A DNA stretch of 58,513 nt, taken from the NCBI GenBank assembly GCA_017479285.1, contig JAFVCL010000002.1, positions 1-58,513 on the forward strand. The letters are read 5' to 3'. The notes under the pieces are model-generated. The model saw only the letters and a program-made list of their open reading frames with translations, had not been told where the DNA came from and searched no databases. Both the position numbers and the translations under genes were made by a program. Position 1 is the stretch's first letter. Each line of letters begins with the position of its first letter. Source of the stretch: Lachnospiraceae bacterium. Lineage in GTDB: Bacteria; Bacillota; Clostridia; Lachnospirales; Lachnospiraceae. Positions 23,353 through 31,670 of this stretch are shown in pieces.

Positions 23353-25362
23353 ATGGAGAAAGCAAAAACCTACTATGTAAACGCATCCGCGTCCAGAGAC
23401 GGAAACGGAAGCAGCCTGATGCCTTTTAAACACATTAACGACGCGGCAAAGATTGCAAAGCCGGGTGATGAGATCATTGTCGCCCCCGGCATTTACCGTG
23501 AGTATGTAAATCCCGTAAACGCGGGACTCGAAGACGCAAGGATCACCTACCGCTCGGAGAAGCCCCTTGGCGCAGTCATAACCGGCGCGGAGGAGCTTAA
23601 AACATGGAAAAAACACAAGGGCACGGTGTGGACCGCAAGGGTCTCAAACTCGGTCTTCGGCTCCTATAATCCATACAGGACCTTTGTATACGGAGACTGG
23701 TATTTCTCCCCGATGATACGCCACACGGGGTGCGTTTTTTTGAACGACCTTGCGATGTACGAAACCACCTCCATCGGGGAATGCGAAAAGGCGGTGCCGG
23801 ACGAGCACGCCTGGTGGCCGGAGGAGGCCAGGTTCCAGTGGTACACCGAGCAGGATGAAAAGACAGATGAGACGGTATTCTACGCCAATTTCCACGGGCT
23901 GAACCCCAACAAGGAAAATGTCGAGATAACGGTCCGCAGAAACTGCTTCATGCCGGATAAGAATTATGTAAACTATATCACAGTCAGCGGATTTAATATC
24001 AATAAGGCAGCCACCACCTGGGCGCCCCCCGCCGCCTACCAGGACGGAATGGTCGGGCCTCACTGGAGCAAGGGCTGGATAATCGAGGACTGCGAGATCT
24101 ACGGAAGCCGCTGCTGCGGTATTTCACTTGGAAAATACCTGGATCCCGAAAACGATATGTACTTTACTAAAAAACATGTTAAGAGCCCGACACAGATGGA
24201 GCGGGACGCGGTTTGCCGCGGTCAGTTCCACGGCTGGACAAAGGAGCGCATCGGAAGCCACATCGTGCGCCGCTGCAATATCCACCACTGCGAGCAGACA
24301 GGTATCGTAGGTCGCATGGGCGGCGTTTTCTCCACCATCGAGGACTGCCATATCCATCATATATGCAACTCCTCCCAGCTTGGAGGTGCGGAGACCGCGG
24401 GGATCAAGCTCCACGCGGGCATTGATGTAACCATTAGAAGAAACCATATCCACCACTGTATCATGGGTGTCTGGCTCGACTGGGAGGCGCAGGGCGCAAG
24501 AGTTTCCCAGAACCTGATGCACGATAATTTCAGACCCGAGGGCATAAAGACAAGGGACGGCATCATGTTCCATACGGATGTGTTCGTCGAGGTGGGGCAC
24601 GGTCCCACGCTTATCGACAACAATCTCCTTCTCTCAAAGGTATCCGTTACGATTCCCAGCGAAGGAATCGCTGTCGTACACAATTTAATACTTGGTTCCT
24701 TCAGCCTTATCAATTCGGGTGTGGACAGCGTGGTCAACGGTCAGCGTGAGCCCCGCTACACTCCCTACCACATCCGCCACAGGACCGAGGTTGCGGGCTT
24801 TATGACTATCCTCCACGGAGACGACCGCATCTATAACAATATCTTTATCCAGCACTTTAAGATAGAGGACAAAAAGAAGACTCCCCAGGATGCCGATTAT
24901 ATGGCAGTGGGCACCAAGGTCTTTGACATATTCCCCACCTTTGAGGAGTGGAACAAGCCCTTTGCCGGCGACGGGATGCCTGATATGGGTGCTCTCGCAA
25001 ACGCGCACTTCGGACATCTCCCCGTGTGGGTGGCAGGAAATGCCTATTTCAACGGCGCGAATGTATGTAAGCATGAAAAGGAAAAGCTTGTCGATAAAAA
25101 GAATAAAGTAAATGTCGAGCTTACCGAAAAGGACGGAAAATACAGGCTTGTAACAAATGTTTATTCCTTCCTTAAGGAGTTTAAGGACAATATCATTACA
25201 AGCGATGTGCTGGGATGTGCCTTTGAACCCGAGCAGAGATTTGAAAACCCCGACGGAACCGCCATCACCTTTGACAGTGATTTCTTCGGAAACCATCGGG
25301 GACTGAGTACTCTGCCCGGACCCTTCGCGGATGGGGCAGCCGCAAAAAAAGTACTGCTTTAG
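23353..25362 (+). CDS. xylC: GH120 beta-xylosidase, cytoplasmic
   Basis: A 669-residue parallel beta-helix enzyme that closely follows the Thermoanaerobacterium XylC pattern (from memory): YYVNASASRDGNGS start, VYGDW, TWAPPAA, GPHWSKGWIIED, IGSHIVRRCNI, GVWLDWEAQGARVS and DVFVEVGHGP. By analogy the nucleophile is D376 and the acid/base E413. GH120 removes xylose from the ends of xylo-oligosaccharides. Between these two residues lie about 14 extra amino acids compared with XylC. No signal peptide, so it handles imported oligosaccharides. ATG at 23353 follows GGGAGG. It converges with the MATE gene, with only 1 nt between the stop codons. Confidence 0.92.
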   Translation: MEKAKTYYVNASASRDGNGSSLMPFKHINDAAKIAKPGDEIIVAPGIYREYVNPVNAGLEDARITYRSEKPLGAVITGAEELKTWKKHKGTVWTARVSNSVFGSYNPYRTFVYGDWYFSPMIRHTGCVFLNDLAMYETTSIGECEKAVPDEHAWWPEEARFQWYTEQDEKTDETVFYANFHGLNPNKENVEITVRRNCFMPDKNYVNYITVSGFNINKAATTWAPPAAYQDGMVGPHWSKGWIIEDCEIYGSRCCGISLGKYLDPENDMYFTKKHVKSPTQMERDAVCRGQFHGWTKERIGSHIVRRCNIHHCEQTGIVGRMGGVFSTIEDCHIHHICNSSQLGGAETAGIKLHAGIDVTIRRNHIHHCIMGVWLDWEAQGARVSQNLMHDNFRPEGIKTRDGIMFHTDVFVEVGHGPTLIDNNLLLSKVSVTIPSEGIAVVHNLILGSFSLINSGVDSVVNGQREPRYTPYHIRHRTEVAGFMTILHGDDRIYNNIFIQHFKIEDKKKTPQDADYMAVGTKVFDIFPTFEEWNKPFAGDGMPDMGALANAHFGHLPVWVAGNAYFNGANVCKHEKEKLVDKKNKVNVELTEKDGKYRLVTNVYSFLKEFKDNIITSDVLGCAFEPEQRFENPDGTAITFDSDFFGNHRGLSTLPGPFADGAAAKKVLL

Positions 25363-25363
25363 G

Positions 25364-26692
25364 TCATACCTCCTTCTTCGCAAGGAGCCTGTTGAAGGTA
25401 CTTAGATAATAAATCACAAAAACGACTGCGCTGACGGACCAGGTCAGGGGATATGCCCAGAATATAACATTTACTCTGGGTATTATCCTTACGATCAACG
25501 TTATGTATGTAATTCGAAGCAGACACCAGCTCGAGAGCATAACGGCCATCGGTACAGTCGTTTTTCCCGCTCCCCGGAGTACGCCCGCAAGACAGTGGTT
25601 AAAGGCAAGAAGAAAATAAAAAAGGCTTTCCGTCCTCGCCTGTCTTGTCCCGATGGCGATAACATCCGCTTCCTGCGAAAACATACGAAGGAGAAACGGC
25701 GCAAGGGTAAACACGAGGACGCCTATTGCCTCCGCGCATCCCACGCTGATAACGCTTCCTATACGCGCTCCCTTTTTTACTCTTTCATAATTTCCCGCTC
25801 CCAGGTTCTGGCTTACAAAAGTTGTAAGAGCCATTGTCATACAGGTAATTGGGAGAAATACGAAGCCCTCAAGCTTGAAATAACTTCCGCTTCCCGCCAT
25901 CGCCACGGCGCCGAAGGCATTTATATTTGACTGGACAACCACATTTCCGATGGCGATGACACTGTTCTGGATACCCGTCGGAAGTCCGATCCTTAATTCC
26001 TTCTTCAGTGTATCCCCATCCATCTTCAGCTTTCCAAGATATATCCTGTGGGGTCCGTCAACCCTTGTAAGCTTTACGAATGCAAGCCCCGCGCTGACAA
26101 ACTGCGCTATTATCGTAGCCGCGGCAGCTCCGCCGATCCCGAATCCGAGAAACTTTACAAAGACTATATCCAAAACCGTATTTATCGCCGTACTTGCTAT
26201 TAAGTAATAGAGCGGGTGTTTGGAGTCACCGACCGCCTGGAATACTCCGCAGCAGGCATTATACATTACATTTCCGAGACCGCCGAGGAAGTATATCTTG
26301 AAATACAGGGTGGAATTCGGAAGGACATCCTCCGGAGTTCCCATCCACCTTAAAATTACAGGCGTCATAAAAAATCCGAATACCGTAAGAACAAGCCCCA
26401 TTATTATCGCAAAGGTGATTCCGGTATGGGTGGCAACCGAAACCGCCTCATAGTCCTTCGCGCCGTATCTTTTTCCGATTATAACGCCGCATCCCATAAA
26501 CAGTCCGTTTATGAAACCGACCATAAGAAAAATAAGACTCCCTGCCGTGCTTACCGCAGCAAGAGCCTCTTTTCCGAGAACATTCCCGACTACCACCGAG
26601 TCCACCACATTATAAAGCTGCTGAAGCAGTTGACCCATAAAGAGCGGGATTGCAAACAATATTAGCTTTTTTGTAATTGAACCTTCTGTCAT
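25364..26692 (-). CDS. MATE family efflux transporter
   Basis: A 442-residue membrane protein with about twelve hydrophobic helices and the MATE signature phrases (KLILFAIPLFMGQLLQQLYN, DSVVVGNVLGKEALAAV, AVGDSKHPL). MATE proteins expel drugs or metabolites using sodium or proton gradients. Its start codon overlaps the stop of the preceding 187-aa gene by 4 nt (ATGA), so it belongs to an operon with a protein kinase and a PP2C-like protein. That link is unusual and suggests that its activity may be phospho-regulated (inference). No terminator is seen before the convergent GH120 gene. Confidence 0.93.
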   Translation of the reverse strand: MTEGSITKKLILFAIPLFMGQLLQQLYNVVDSVVVGNVLGKEALAAVSTAGSLIFLMVGFINGLFMGCGVIIGKRYGAKDYEAVSVATHTGITFAIIMGLVLTVFGFFMTPVILRWMGTPEDVLPNSTLYFKIYFLGGLGNVMYNACCGVFQAVGDSKHPLYYLIASTAINTVLDIVFVKFLGFGIGGAAAATIIAQFVSAGLAFVKLTRVDGPHRIYLGKLKMDGDTLKKELRIGLPTGIQNSVIAIGNVVVQSNINAFGAVAMAGSGSYFKLEGFVFLPITCMTMALTTFVSQNLGAGNYERVKKGARIGSVISVGCAEAIGVLVFTLAPFLLRMFSQEADVIAIGTRQARTESLFYFLLAFNHCLAGVLRGAGKTTVPMAVMLSSWCLLRITYITLIVRIIPRVNVIFWAYPLTWSVSAVVFVIYYLSTFNRLLAKKEV

Positions 26693-27252
26693 GACTGTGC
26701 CCTGAAGCAGATAAAGCTGTTTTCCTCCTTATCACAGGATACCTCAAGAACGGCTCTTTCCATCCGCTCCCCGCTATCGGCAGATATAAGGCAGTCCAGC
26801 TCATCTTTGTTATAATCTTTGTAACCATCGGTTATCAGCACCGTGACGGTCTTATCGATCTCAAAAAAACCGCCGTCTTCACCACCGGCAGATACAAGGG
26901 CCGGTTTCCCGAACTGTTTTTGTATAAGAAAGACATTTTCTCCGGCCGTAAAAACCTTTTCCCCGGCCGCAAAAACAAATCCAAGCCCATCGGCTCCGCA
27001 CTTTGCTGTAAAGCCCTCCATACCGGGGTCTTCACAAAGCAGGGAAAAATCTCCTTTTCCCGACAGCACAAAGGGAACAGCCTTATTCTGGAACCATTCT
27101 CCCATTTCCCTTAAAAGTCTTTTTTCATCCTCTCCGGCTTTTTCGCAGACTGCCGCCAGAAGCAGCGGCGTGTTATCCCTCTTTATAACCGCCTTCTCAA
27201 GCAAAAGAGCTCCGCCGCCTTTTGCCCTGTATTCCGATGCTGTATACCTCAT
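26689..27252 (-). CDS. Small protein resembling a degenerate PP2C phosphatase
   Basis: A 187-residue soluble protein of unclear family. VTVLITDGYKDYNKDEL near residues 133-150 resembles the late PP2C block (LLCSDGxxDxLxxxEI), and the preceding beta-rich part (GLGFVFAAGEKVF, VFLIQKQFGKPALVSA) could match the GDSR region. However, the metal-binding aspartates of the N-terminal DGMGG block are absent and the protein is shorter than the usual 240 residues. It sits directly after a Ser/Thr kinase gene, a common place for PP2C partners. A pseudo-phosphatase or kinase regulator is my best guess; unrelated origin remains possible. Confidence 0.5.
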   Translation of the reverse strand: MRYTASEYRAKGGGALLLEKAVIKRDNTPLLLAAVCEKAGEDEKRLLREMGEWFQNKAVPFVLSGKGDFSLLCEDPGMEGFTAKCGADGLGFVFAAGEKVFTAGENVFLIQKQFGKPALVSAGGEDGGFFEIDKTVTVLITDGYKDYNKDELDCLISADSGERMERAVLEVSCDKEENSFICFRAQS

Positions 27253-27309
27253 TTTACCCCCTGTTTTTTAATAAGCCCTGTAAATAAAACGGTTTCATGG
27301 TCACGGTGC

Positions 27310-28155
27310 TTATCTTCGTATGTTTTTCTCGTAGGTAACCCCGCGCTGCTCCCGGTTTTTTATCGCAAGAAGCGCTTCCTTTTCCATTTTTTTGTACTCC
27401 CTCGGGCTGCAGCTTGCGATCTTTACCATTCTCTCCGTTACGCAGTACATATCCGGAAGCCTCTCCGCCGCGTCCTCTATCGTACAATCCTCGATAAGAA
27501 GCTCAAGGCTGTAGCTTAGCCCCCCGTCAAACTGCTGCAGCGGAAGAAACTTATCCTCCCCGCCCTTTGATGCGGGATTTATACCTGTTATCATAAAATG
27601 GAAGAGCCTTCCGAAGGCATATACATCGGAACTTAACCCGGCCTTCCCCTCAAACTGCTCGGGAGCGGAGCAACCTCTCGTTCCTGTCACTGCACGGTCC
27701 CCGTCGTAGAGCCCGCAGGCAGAGCCGAAATCCACCAGTCTTACCTCCCCCTCCGGGGTCAACACTATGTTTTCCGCCTTTAAGTCACGGAAGATGACCG
27801 GCTCGTCCTTTGTCTGCAGCCAGCCTATCCCGTCAGCCACCGTAAGCGCCATCCTCATCGCCTCGGCTTGCGCGAAGCCCTTTCTTCTTTCGAGTACATC
27901 AGCGAGGTTTTCACCGAAGATATACTCCATAAGAATATAGTATTTTCCGTCCTCCTCGCCTGCCTCTATAAACTTCGGAAAAAGGGGATGGTCAGCGCAG
28001 GAGAGTATGGTTTTTTCCTTCTCCCAGACCTCCTTTTTATCCATGACCTTAAGCGCGGCAAATCCGCTGCCCTTCTTTTCCTTCAGCCTGTATACCTTTC
28101 CGAAGCTGCCCTCGCCCACAAGCACCGGGGGTTCGTATTTATCCTCAAAGTTCAT
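27310..28155 (-). CDS. Serine/threonine protein kinase (soluble, kinase domain only)
   Basis: A 281-residue Hanks-type kinase: glycine loop GEGSFG (14-19), ATP-binding lysine K36 (AALKVMD), catalytic loop FRDLKAEN with D124, DFG at 142-144 and the APEQFEG end of the activation segment. It lacks the transmembrane helix and PASTA domains of PknB/PrkC, so it is cytoplasmic. The HRD histidine is replaced by phenylalanine (FRD), as in several bacterial kinases. First gene of an operon with a PP2C-like protein and a MATE transporter. A 14-bp tandem repeat lies just upstream of its start. Substrates are unknown. Confidence 0.9.
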   Translation of the reverse strand: MNFEDKYEPPVLVGEGSFGKVYRLKEKKGSGFAALKVMDKKEVWEKEKTILSCADHPLFPKFIEAGEEDGKYYILMEYIFGENLADVLERRKGFAQAEAMRMALTVADGIGWLQTKDEPVIFRDLKAENIVLTPEGEVRLVDFGSACGLYDGDRAVTGTRGCSAPEQFEGKAGLSSDVYAFGRLFHFMITGINPASKGGEDKFLPLQQFDGGLSYSLELLIEDCTIEDAAERLPDMYCVTERMVKIASCSPREYKKMEKEALLAIKNREQRGVTYEKNIRR

Positions 28156-28180
28156 TTAATACCTCTGCGCGGTTCTTTGA

Positions 28181-28250
28181 TACCGTTTCTGCAATACCGG
28201 TTCTTTAATACCGTCTCTGTAATCCCGCTTCTGTAATACCGGTTTTAAAG
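28181..28250. repeat. 14-bp tandem repeat, five imperfect copies
   Basis: Five successive 14-mers: TACCGTTTCTGCAA, TACCGGTTCTTTAA, TACCGTCTCTGTAA, TCCCGCTTCTGTAA and TACCGGTTTTAAAG. They fill most of the 108-bp space between the M50 protease stop and the kinase start. Period and phase are exact although copies differ by 2-5 bases. Confidence 0.8.
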
Positions 28251-28263
28251 CATATATCCGCAT

Positions 28264-29454
28264 TTAAAAGAATATATTTCTTATGTCATTAAAGAAGACC
28301 AGTACCATAAGCACAATAAAGAATATGACGCCGATAAAATTGACTATCGCTTCCTTGTCCCTCGGAACCGGCTTCCCCCGTATTATCTCTATAAGCAGGA
28401 AAATAAGCTTTCCTCCGTCGAGAGCGGGAATCGGCAAAAGGTTCAGTATCCCGAGGTTTACCGTAAGCATAAGCGCTATGTTCATCATATTAACAAGCAC
28501 CGTGGAAAAGCCGTACTGCTTGGTCTCCTCGTAGGTCTTTCCCACAACATTCACGGCGATCCCCACAGGTCCCGAGACATCCTTTGTCTTGACCCTTCCC
28601 CGTATCAGCATAAAGAGGCTGCCGTATGTGGCCTTAAGGTTATAGCGCATTTCATACCAGGCGTATTTAAATGCATCCGCACCGTGAAGCTCCACGAAAT
28701 CGGCGTTTGAGATACCGAGCAGATACCGTCCCTCCTCCTCGTTGTACTGCGGAGTAATAACAACGGAACCCCTTACTCCGTCTCTCTCGTAGACAGTCAG
28801 CACATCCCCGCCGTTAAATAAAGCATTGAACAGCATGATATCCTCGTAGAGACATATCTTCTGTCCGTTTAAGGAGATTATCCTGTCTCCCGGAAGTATC
28901 CCTGCCGCCTGCGCCGCCCCTCCGTCTATGACATCTGTGGCAACGGGGTCCCTTATGGCGATAAGATTTACCAGTATAAAGGAGATAATAAAACCGAGGA
29001 TTATGTTAAACAAGGGGCCCGCCACCGTGACCGCAAGCCTTTTCCAGACGCTTGCCTCTAGGTAGGGCATTCCGTATTTATGATCATCCGCGGCTTCCTT
29101 TGCATCCCGGTTAATATCTTTGCTTTCCGCCCCAGAGATCTCTTCTGCCGTACTGTTTCCGGTCTCACTTACATATCCGGATTTTTCGGAAATCTTCTCT
29201 CCCCGCCTTGTTATCGCATCCTCAAGGTCGTCCTCCACATCAAAAACGCAGGCGCCTCCCAGGGGAAGAAGCTTTATCGAATACTTTGTACCGCCGATGG
29301 TCCAGTGTATCAGCGTAGGTCCAAAGCCCACGAAAAACTCCGCAACATGGATTCCGTTTGCCCGGGCGATTATAAAATGTCCGAACTCGTGCGACACCAC
29401 GACAATAAGGAAAATAAGCAAAAACCAAAGCACACTTATCAAAGTATTCAGCAT
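28264..29454 (-). CDS. rseP: RIP metalloprotease (site-2 protease, RseP/RasP family)
   Basis: A 396-residue intramembrane zinc protease: HEFGH at residues 22-26 in TM1, a central PDZ domain (about 165-240; GILPGDRIISLNG), and the third zinc ligand in NLLPIPALDGG. These enzymes cut anti-sigma factors and leftover signal peptides inside the membrane. Between the first half-domain and TM2 there is an acidic, Ser/Glu-rich insertion (about 75-125). Its start overlaps the end of dxr by 7 nt, the usual dxr-rseP coupling. It is the last gene of the long lipid and ribosome-recycling cluster. Confidence 0.94.
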   Translation of the reverse strand: MLNTLISVLWFLLIFLIVVVSHEFGHFIIARANGIHVAEFFVGFGPTLIHWTIGGTKYSIKLLPLGGACVFDVEDDLEDAITRRGEKISEKSGYVSETGNSTAEEISGAESKDINRDAKEAADDHKYGMPYLEASVWKRLAVTVAGPLFNIILGFIISFILVNLIAIRDPVATDVIDGGAAQAAGILPGDRIISLNGQKICLYEDIMLFNALFNGGDVLTVYERDGVRGSVVITPQYNEEEGRYLLGISNADFVELHGADAFKYAWYEMRYNLKATYGSLFMLIRGRVKTKDVSGPVGIAVNVVGKTYEETKQYGFSTVLVNMMNIALMLTVNLGILNLLPIPALDGGKLIFLLIEIIRGKPVPRDKEAIVNFIGVIFFIVLMVLVFFNDIRNIFF

Positions 29455-30587
29455 CCCTCGTAAACCTCCCTTTCCGCATCAAGGATCTGGTCTACGGTAG
29501 GAGCCTGTATAACCTTATGCTCATTCATCGCCTTTTCTATGATCTCATATATTTCGAGAAATCCTATTTTCCTGTCTAAAAATCTTGCGACCGCCAGCTC
29601 ATTCGCGGCATTAAACACCGTTGGCATACTTCCGCCCTCATCCGCCGCCCGGAGCGCCAGCGAAAGCCCCCTGAACACATCGGGATCCGGCTTTTCAAAG
29701 CTCATATCGGCCACAGAAAAAAGATCAAGCTTTTTTCCGCTCATGGGAAGCCTTTCCGGATAAAACAGCGCATACTGGATGGGAAGCTTCATGTCCGGTG
29801 TCCCCATCTGTCCGATTACCGCTCCGTCCTCGTACTCTACGGCGGAGTGAAGTATGCTCTGGGGATGGACCACCACCTCTATCTTCGAGGTGGGCACTCC
29901 GAAGAGCCAGCTTGCCTCCATAACCTCAAGCCCCTTGTTTACAAGGCTTGCGGAATCGACAGTTATCTTTCTTCCCATGGACCAGTTGGGGTGCTTCAGC
30001 GCATCCTCCACGGTCTTTCCCCGGAGCTGCTCTGTGGTCATCCCCCTGAAGGGTCCTCCGCTTGCGGTAAGAAGGATCTTTGCGATCCGGTTTTCCCTCT
30101 CCCCGTTTAAGGACTGGAATATGGCAGAGTGCTCGCTGTCGACGGGAAGTATTTTAACCCCCTTTTCCCTTGCAAGAGGCATTATAATATGTCCGGCACA
30201 CACAAGGGTCTCTTTATTTGCAAGCGCTATGTCCTTACCGGCTTCTATCGCCGCTATGGTCGGTCTTATCCCTATCATTCCCACCACGGCGGTAAGCACG
30301 ATATCCGCCCCCGCCACGGTTGCTGCCTCTATCAGCCCTTCCATTCCGGATACCACTTTTATCCCTGTTCCGGAGAGCCTTTGCTTTAAATCAAGGGCAG
30401 CCTCTTCGGACCACATGCAAACAACAGTGGGCTTATATTTAAGTGCCTGCTGTTCCATAAGCTTTACATTTGTCCCCGCAGCGAGGGAGACCACGGAAAG
30501 CCTGTCGCTGTAGCTGTCGACCACCTCTAATGTCTGTGTTCCTATCGAGCCCGTAGACCCGAGAAGTGCTATTTTCTTTACTTCCAT
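29448..30587 (-). CDS. dxr: 1-deoxy-D-xylulose 5-phosphate reductoisomerase
   Basis: A 379-residue NADPH-dependent enzyme of the MEP isoprenoid pathway that converts DXP to MEP. The Rossmann start MEVKKIALLGSTGSIG, the substrate loop (LLTASGGPFRG), PVDSEHSAIFQ and the hinge GRKITVDSASLVNKGLE are intact. The start is set at 30587 because the family begins with this strand; an upstream extension adds 21 unlikely residues. It supplies isoprenoid precursors for the UppS product encoded upstream. A hairpin occupies the gap between cdsA and dxr. Confidence 0.95.
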   Translation of the reverse strand: MEVKKIALLGSTGSIGTQTLEVVDSYSDRLSVVSLAAGTNVKLMEQQALKYKPTVVCMWSEEAALDLKQRLSGTGIKVVSGMEGLIEAATVAGADIVLTAVVGMIGIRPTIAAIEAGKDIALANKETLVCAGHIIMPLAREKGVKILPVDSEHSAIFQSLNGERENRIAKILLTASGGPFRGMTTEQLRGKTVEDALKHPNWSMGRKITVDSASLVNKGLEVMEASWLFGVPTSKIEVVVHPQSILHSAVEYEDGAVIGQMGTPDMKLPIQYALFYPERLPMSGKKLDLFSVADMSFEKPDPDVFRGLSLALRAADEGGSMPTVFNAANELAVARFLDRKIGFLEIYEIIEKAMNEHKVIQAPTVDQILDAEREVYEGC

Positions 30588-30624
30588 AGTTTTACCGAAT
30601 AATAATCTTTTGTTTAAAACAATT

Positions 30625-30651
30625 ATTGTCGCCCCGGACAGAGGCGACAAT
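30625..30651 (-). repeat. Intra-operon hairpin between cdsA and dxr
   Basis: ATTGTCGCC (30625-30633) pairs perfectly with GGCGACAAT (30643-30651) over a 9-nt loop. There is no T-run, so it is more likely an RNA-processing, stability or attenuator structure than a terminator. The 12-mer CAGAGGCGACAA from it recurs at 38731-38742. Confidence 0.45.
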
Positions 30652-30678
30652 CAATTATCGTTATATAAAAGCGGCTCC

Positions 30679-31563
30679 TTAGAAATTGTTCAATATCAGA
30701 AGGAGCGAAAGCACATATACCGCGGGTGCCGTCGATATCATCGAGTCAAATCTGTCCATGATCCCGCCATGTCCGGGTATAAGCTTTGCATAATCCTTAA
30801 AGCCCTTATTTCTCTTTATTCCGGAGGCCACGAGATCACCCAGCATTCCGATGAGGCCACTCACAAGGCATATAGCCGCAAGGGTCAGATAGAAATAGGG
30901 CTTGTCATTTCCCATTTTCCGAAGTCCCGGCATTACATAGAAATAAGCATATACTCCGCCTATAACCCCGCTTGATAAAAGTCCTCCGATACAGCCCGCA
31001 AGGGACTTGTTCGGGGAGAGCACGGGGAATATCTTTTTCTTTCCGAAAGCGCTCCCAAAAAGATAAGCGAAGGTATCACACCCCCAGGAGCCGATGAGGA
31101 TAAGCCAGATAAGGTATTTTCCGTACGGCTCGGATGCCCTCGTAAGATAGATGAATGAAAGCATCACGGGACAATATACAAATGAAAAAGCAACTGCCGC
31201 GATCCTGTCAATGGTTACCTTCGGAAAGCTGAATACATATACAAAAAGTATCGCTATCACAAAGCAGACCACCACCATAAAAAGGTATATCGGCTCCTTC
31301 ATGAAGACCATGATCACATAGTATACAACCACCGTCAAAAGTCCGATAACATCGAGATAATCAATCTTTTTCTTTGCGGGAAGAGGTACTCTCTCCGCCC
31401 CCGGAGCGACACCTTTGCAGGCAAAGGCCTTGCTCAGCTCCCAGAAGCCTATGCATGAAATTAAAAGCAGTACTCCCGCAAGCGGGTATCCTCCGAGGAT
31501 AAATAAAAGAAATATAAGTGCAAGCAGTGTTATGGCACTGATCGCTCTTTTAAGAAACGACAT
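30679..31563 (-). CDS. cdsA: Phosphatidate cytidylyltransferase
   Basis: A 294-residue integral membrane enzyme that makes CDP-diacylglycerol from phosphatidate and CTP. The family signature is complete near the C-terminus: ASGIKRNKGFKDYAKLIPGH followed by GGIMDRFDS. About eight hydrophobic helices precede it. It supplies the substrate of PgsA, encoded at 45.6 kb. An interspersed repeat occupies the 107 bp between uppS and this gene, which could give the cdsA-dxr-rseP part its own promoter. Confidence 0.95.
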   Translation of the reverse strand: MSFLKRAISAITLLALIFLLFILGGYPLAGVLLLISCIGFWELSKAFACKGVAPGAERVPLPAKKKIDYLDVIGLLTVVVYYVIMVFMKEPIYLFMVVVCFVIAILFVYVFSFPKVTIDRIAAVAFSFVYCPVMLSFIYLTRASEPYGKYLIWLILIGSWGCDTFAYLFGSAFGKKKIFPVLSPNKSLAGCIGGLLSSGVIGGVYAYFYVMPGLRKMGNDKPYFYLTLAAICLVSGLIGMLGDLVASGIKRNKGFKDYAKLIPGHGGIMDRFDSMISTAPAVYVLSLLLILNNF

Positions 31564-31589
31564 TGGTGCGTCCTCTCAAATCAAATAGT

Positions 31590-31652
31590 TATATCACAGA
31601 CATTGCTTCGCAAAGTCTGTGATCGATTCCGGTTTCGCTTCGCGAATATTAT
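31590..31652 (-). repeat. Interspersed 63-bp repeat, copy 1
   Basis: Nearly identical (one base indel) to the reverse complement of 35921-35982. It contains two nested palindromes: ATCACAGAC/GTCTGTGAT arms and a TTCGCGAAGCGAA block. It lies inside the operon between uppS and cdsA. No open reading frame; REP- or MITE-like. Confidence 0.85.
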
Positions 31653-31670
31653 GTAATAAAAATTCTGTCC

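Noticed and set aside
28181-28250. A CRISPR-like array
   Set aside because: The 14-bp units are contiguous, without spacers, and no cas genes are present.
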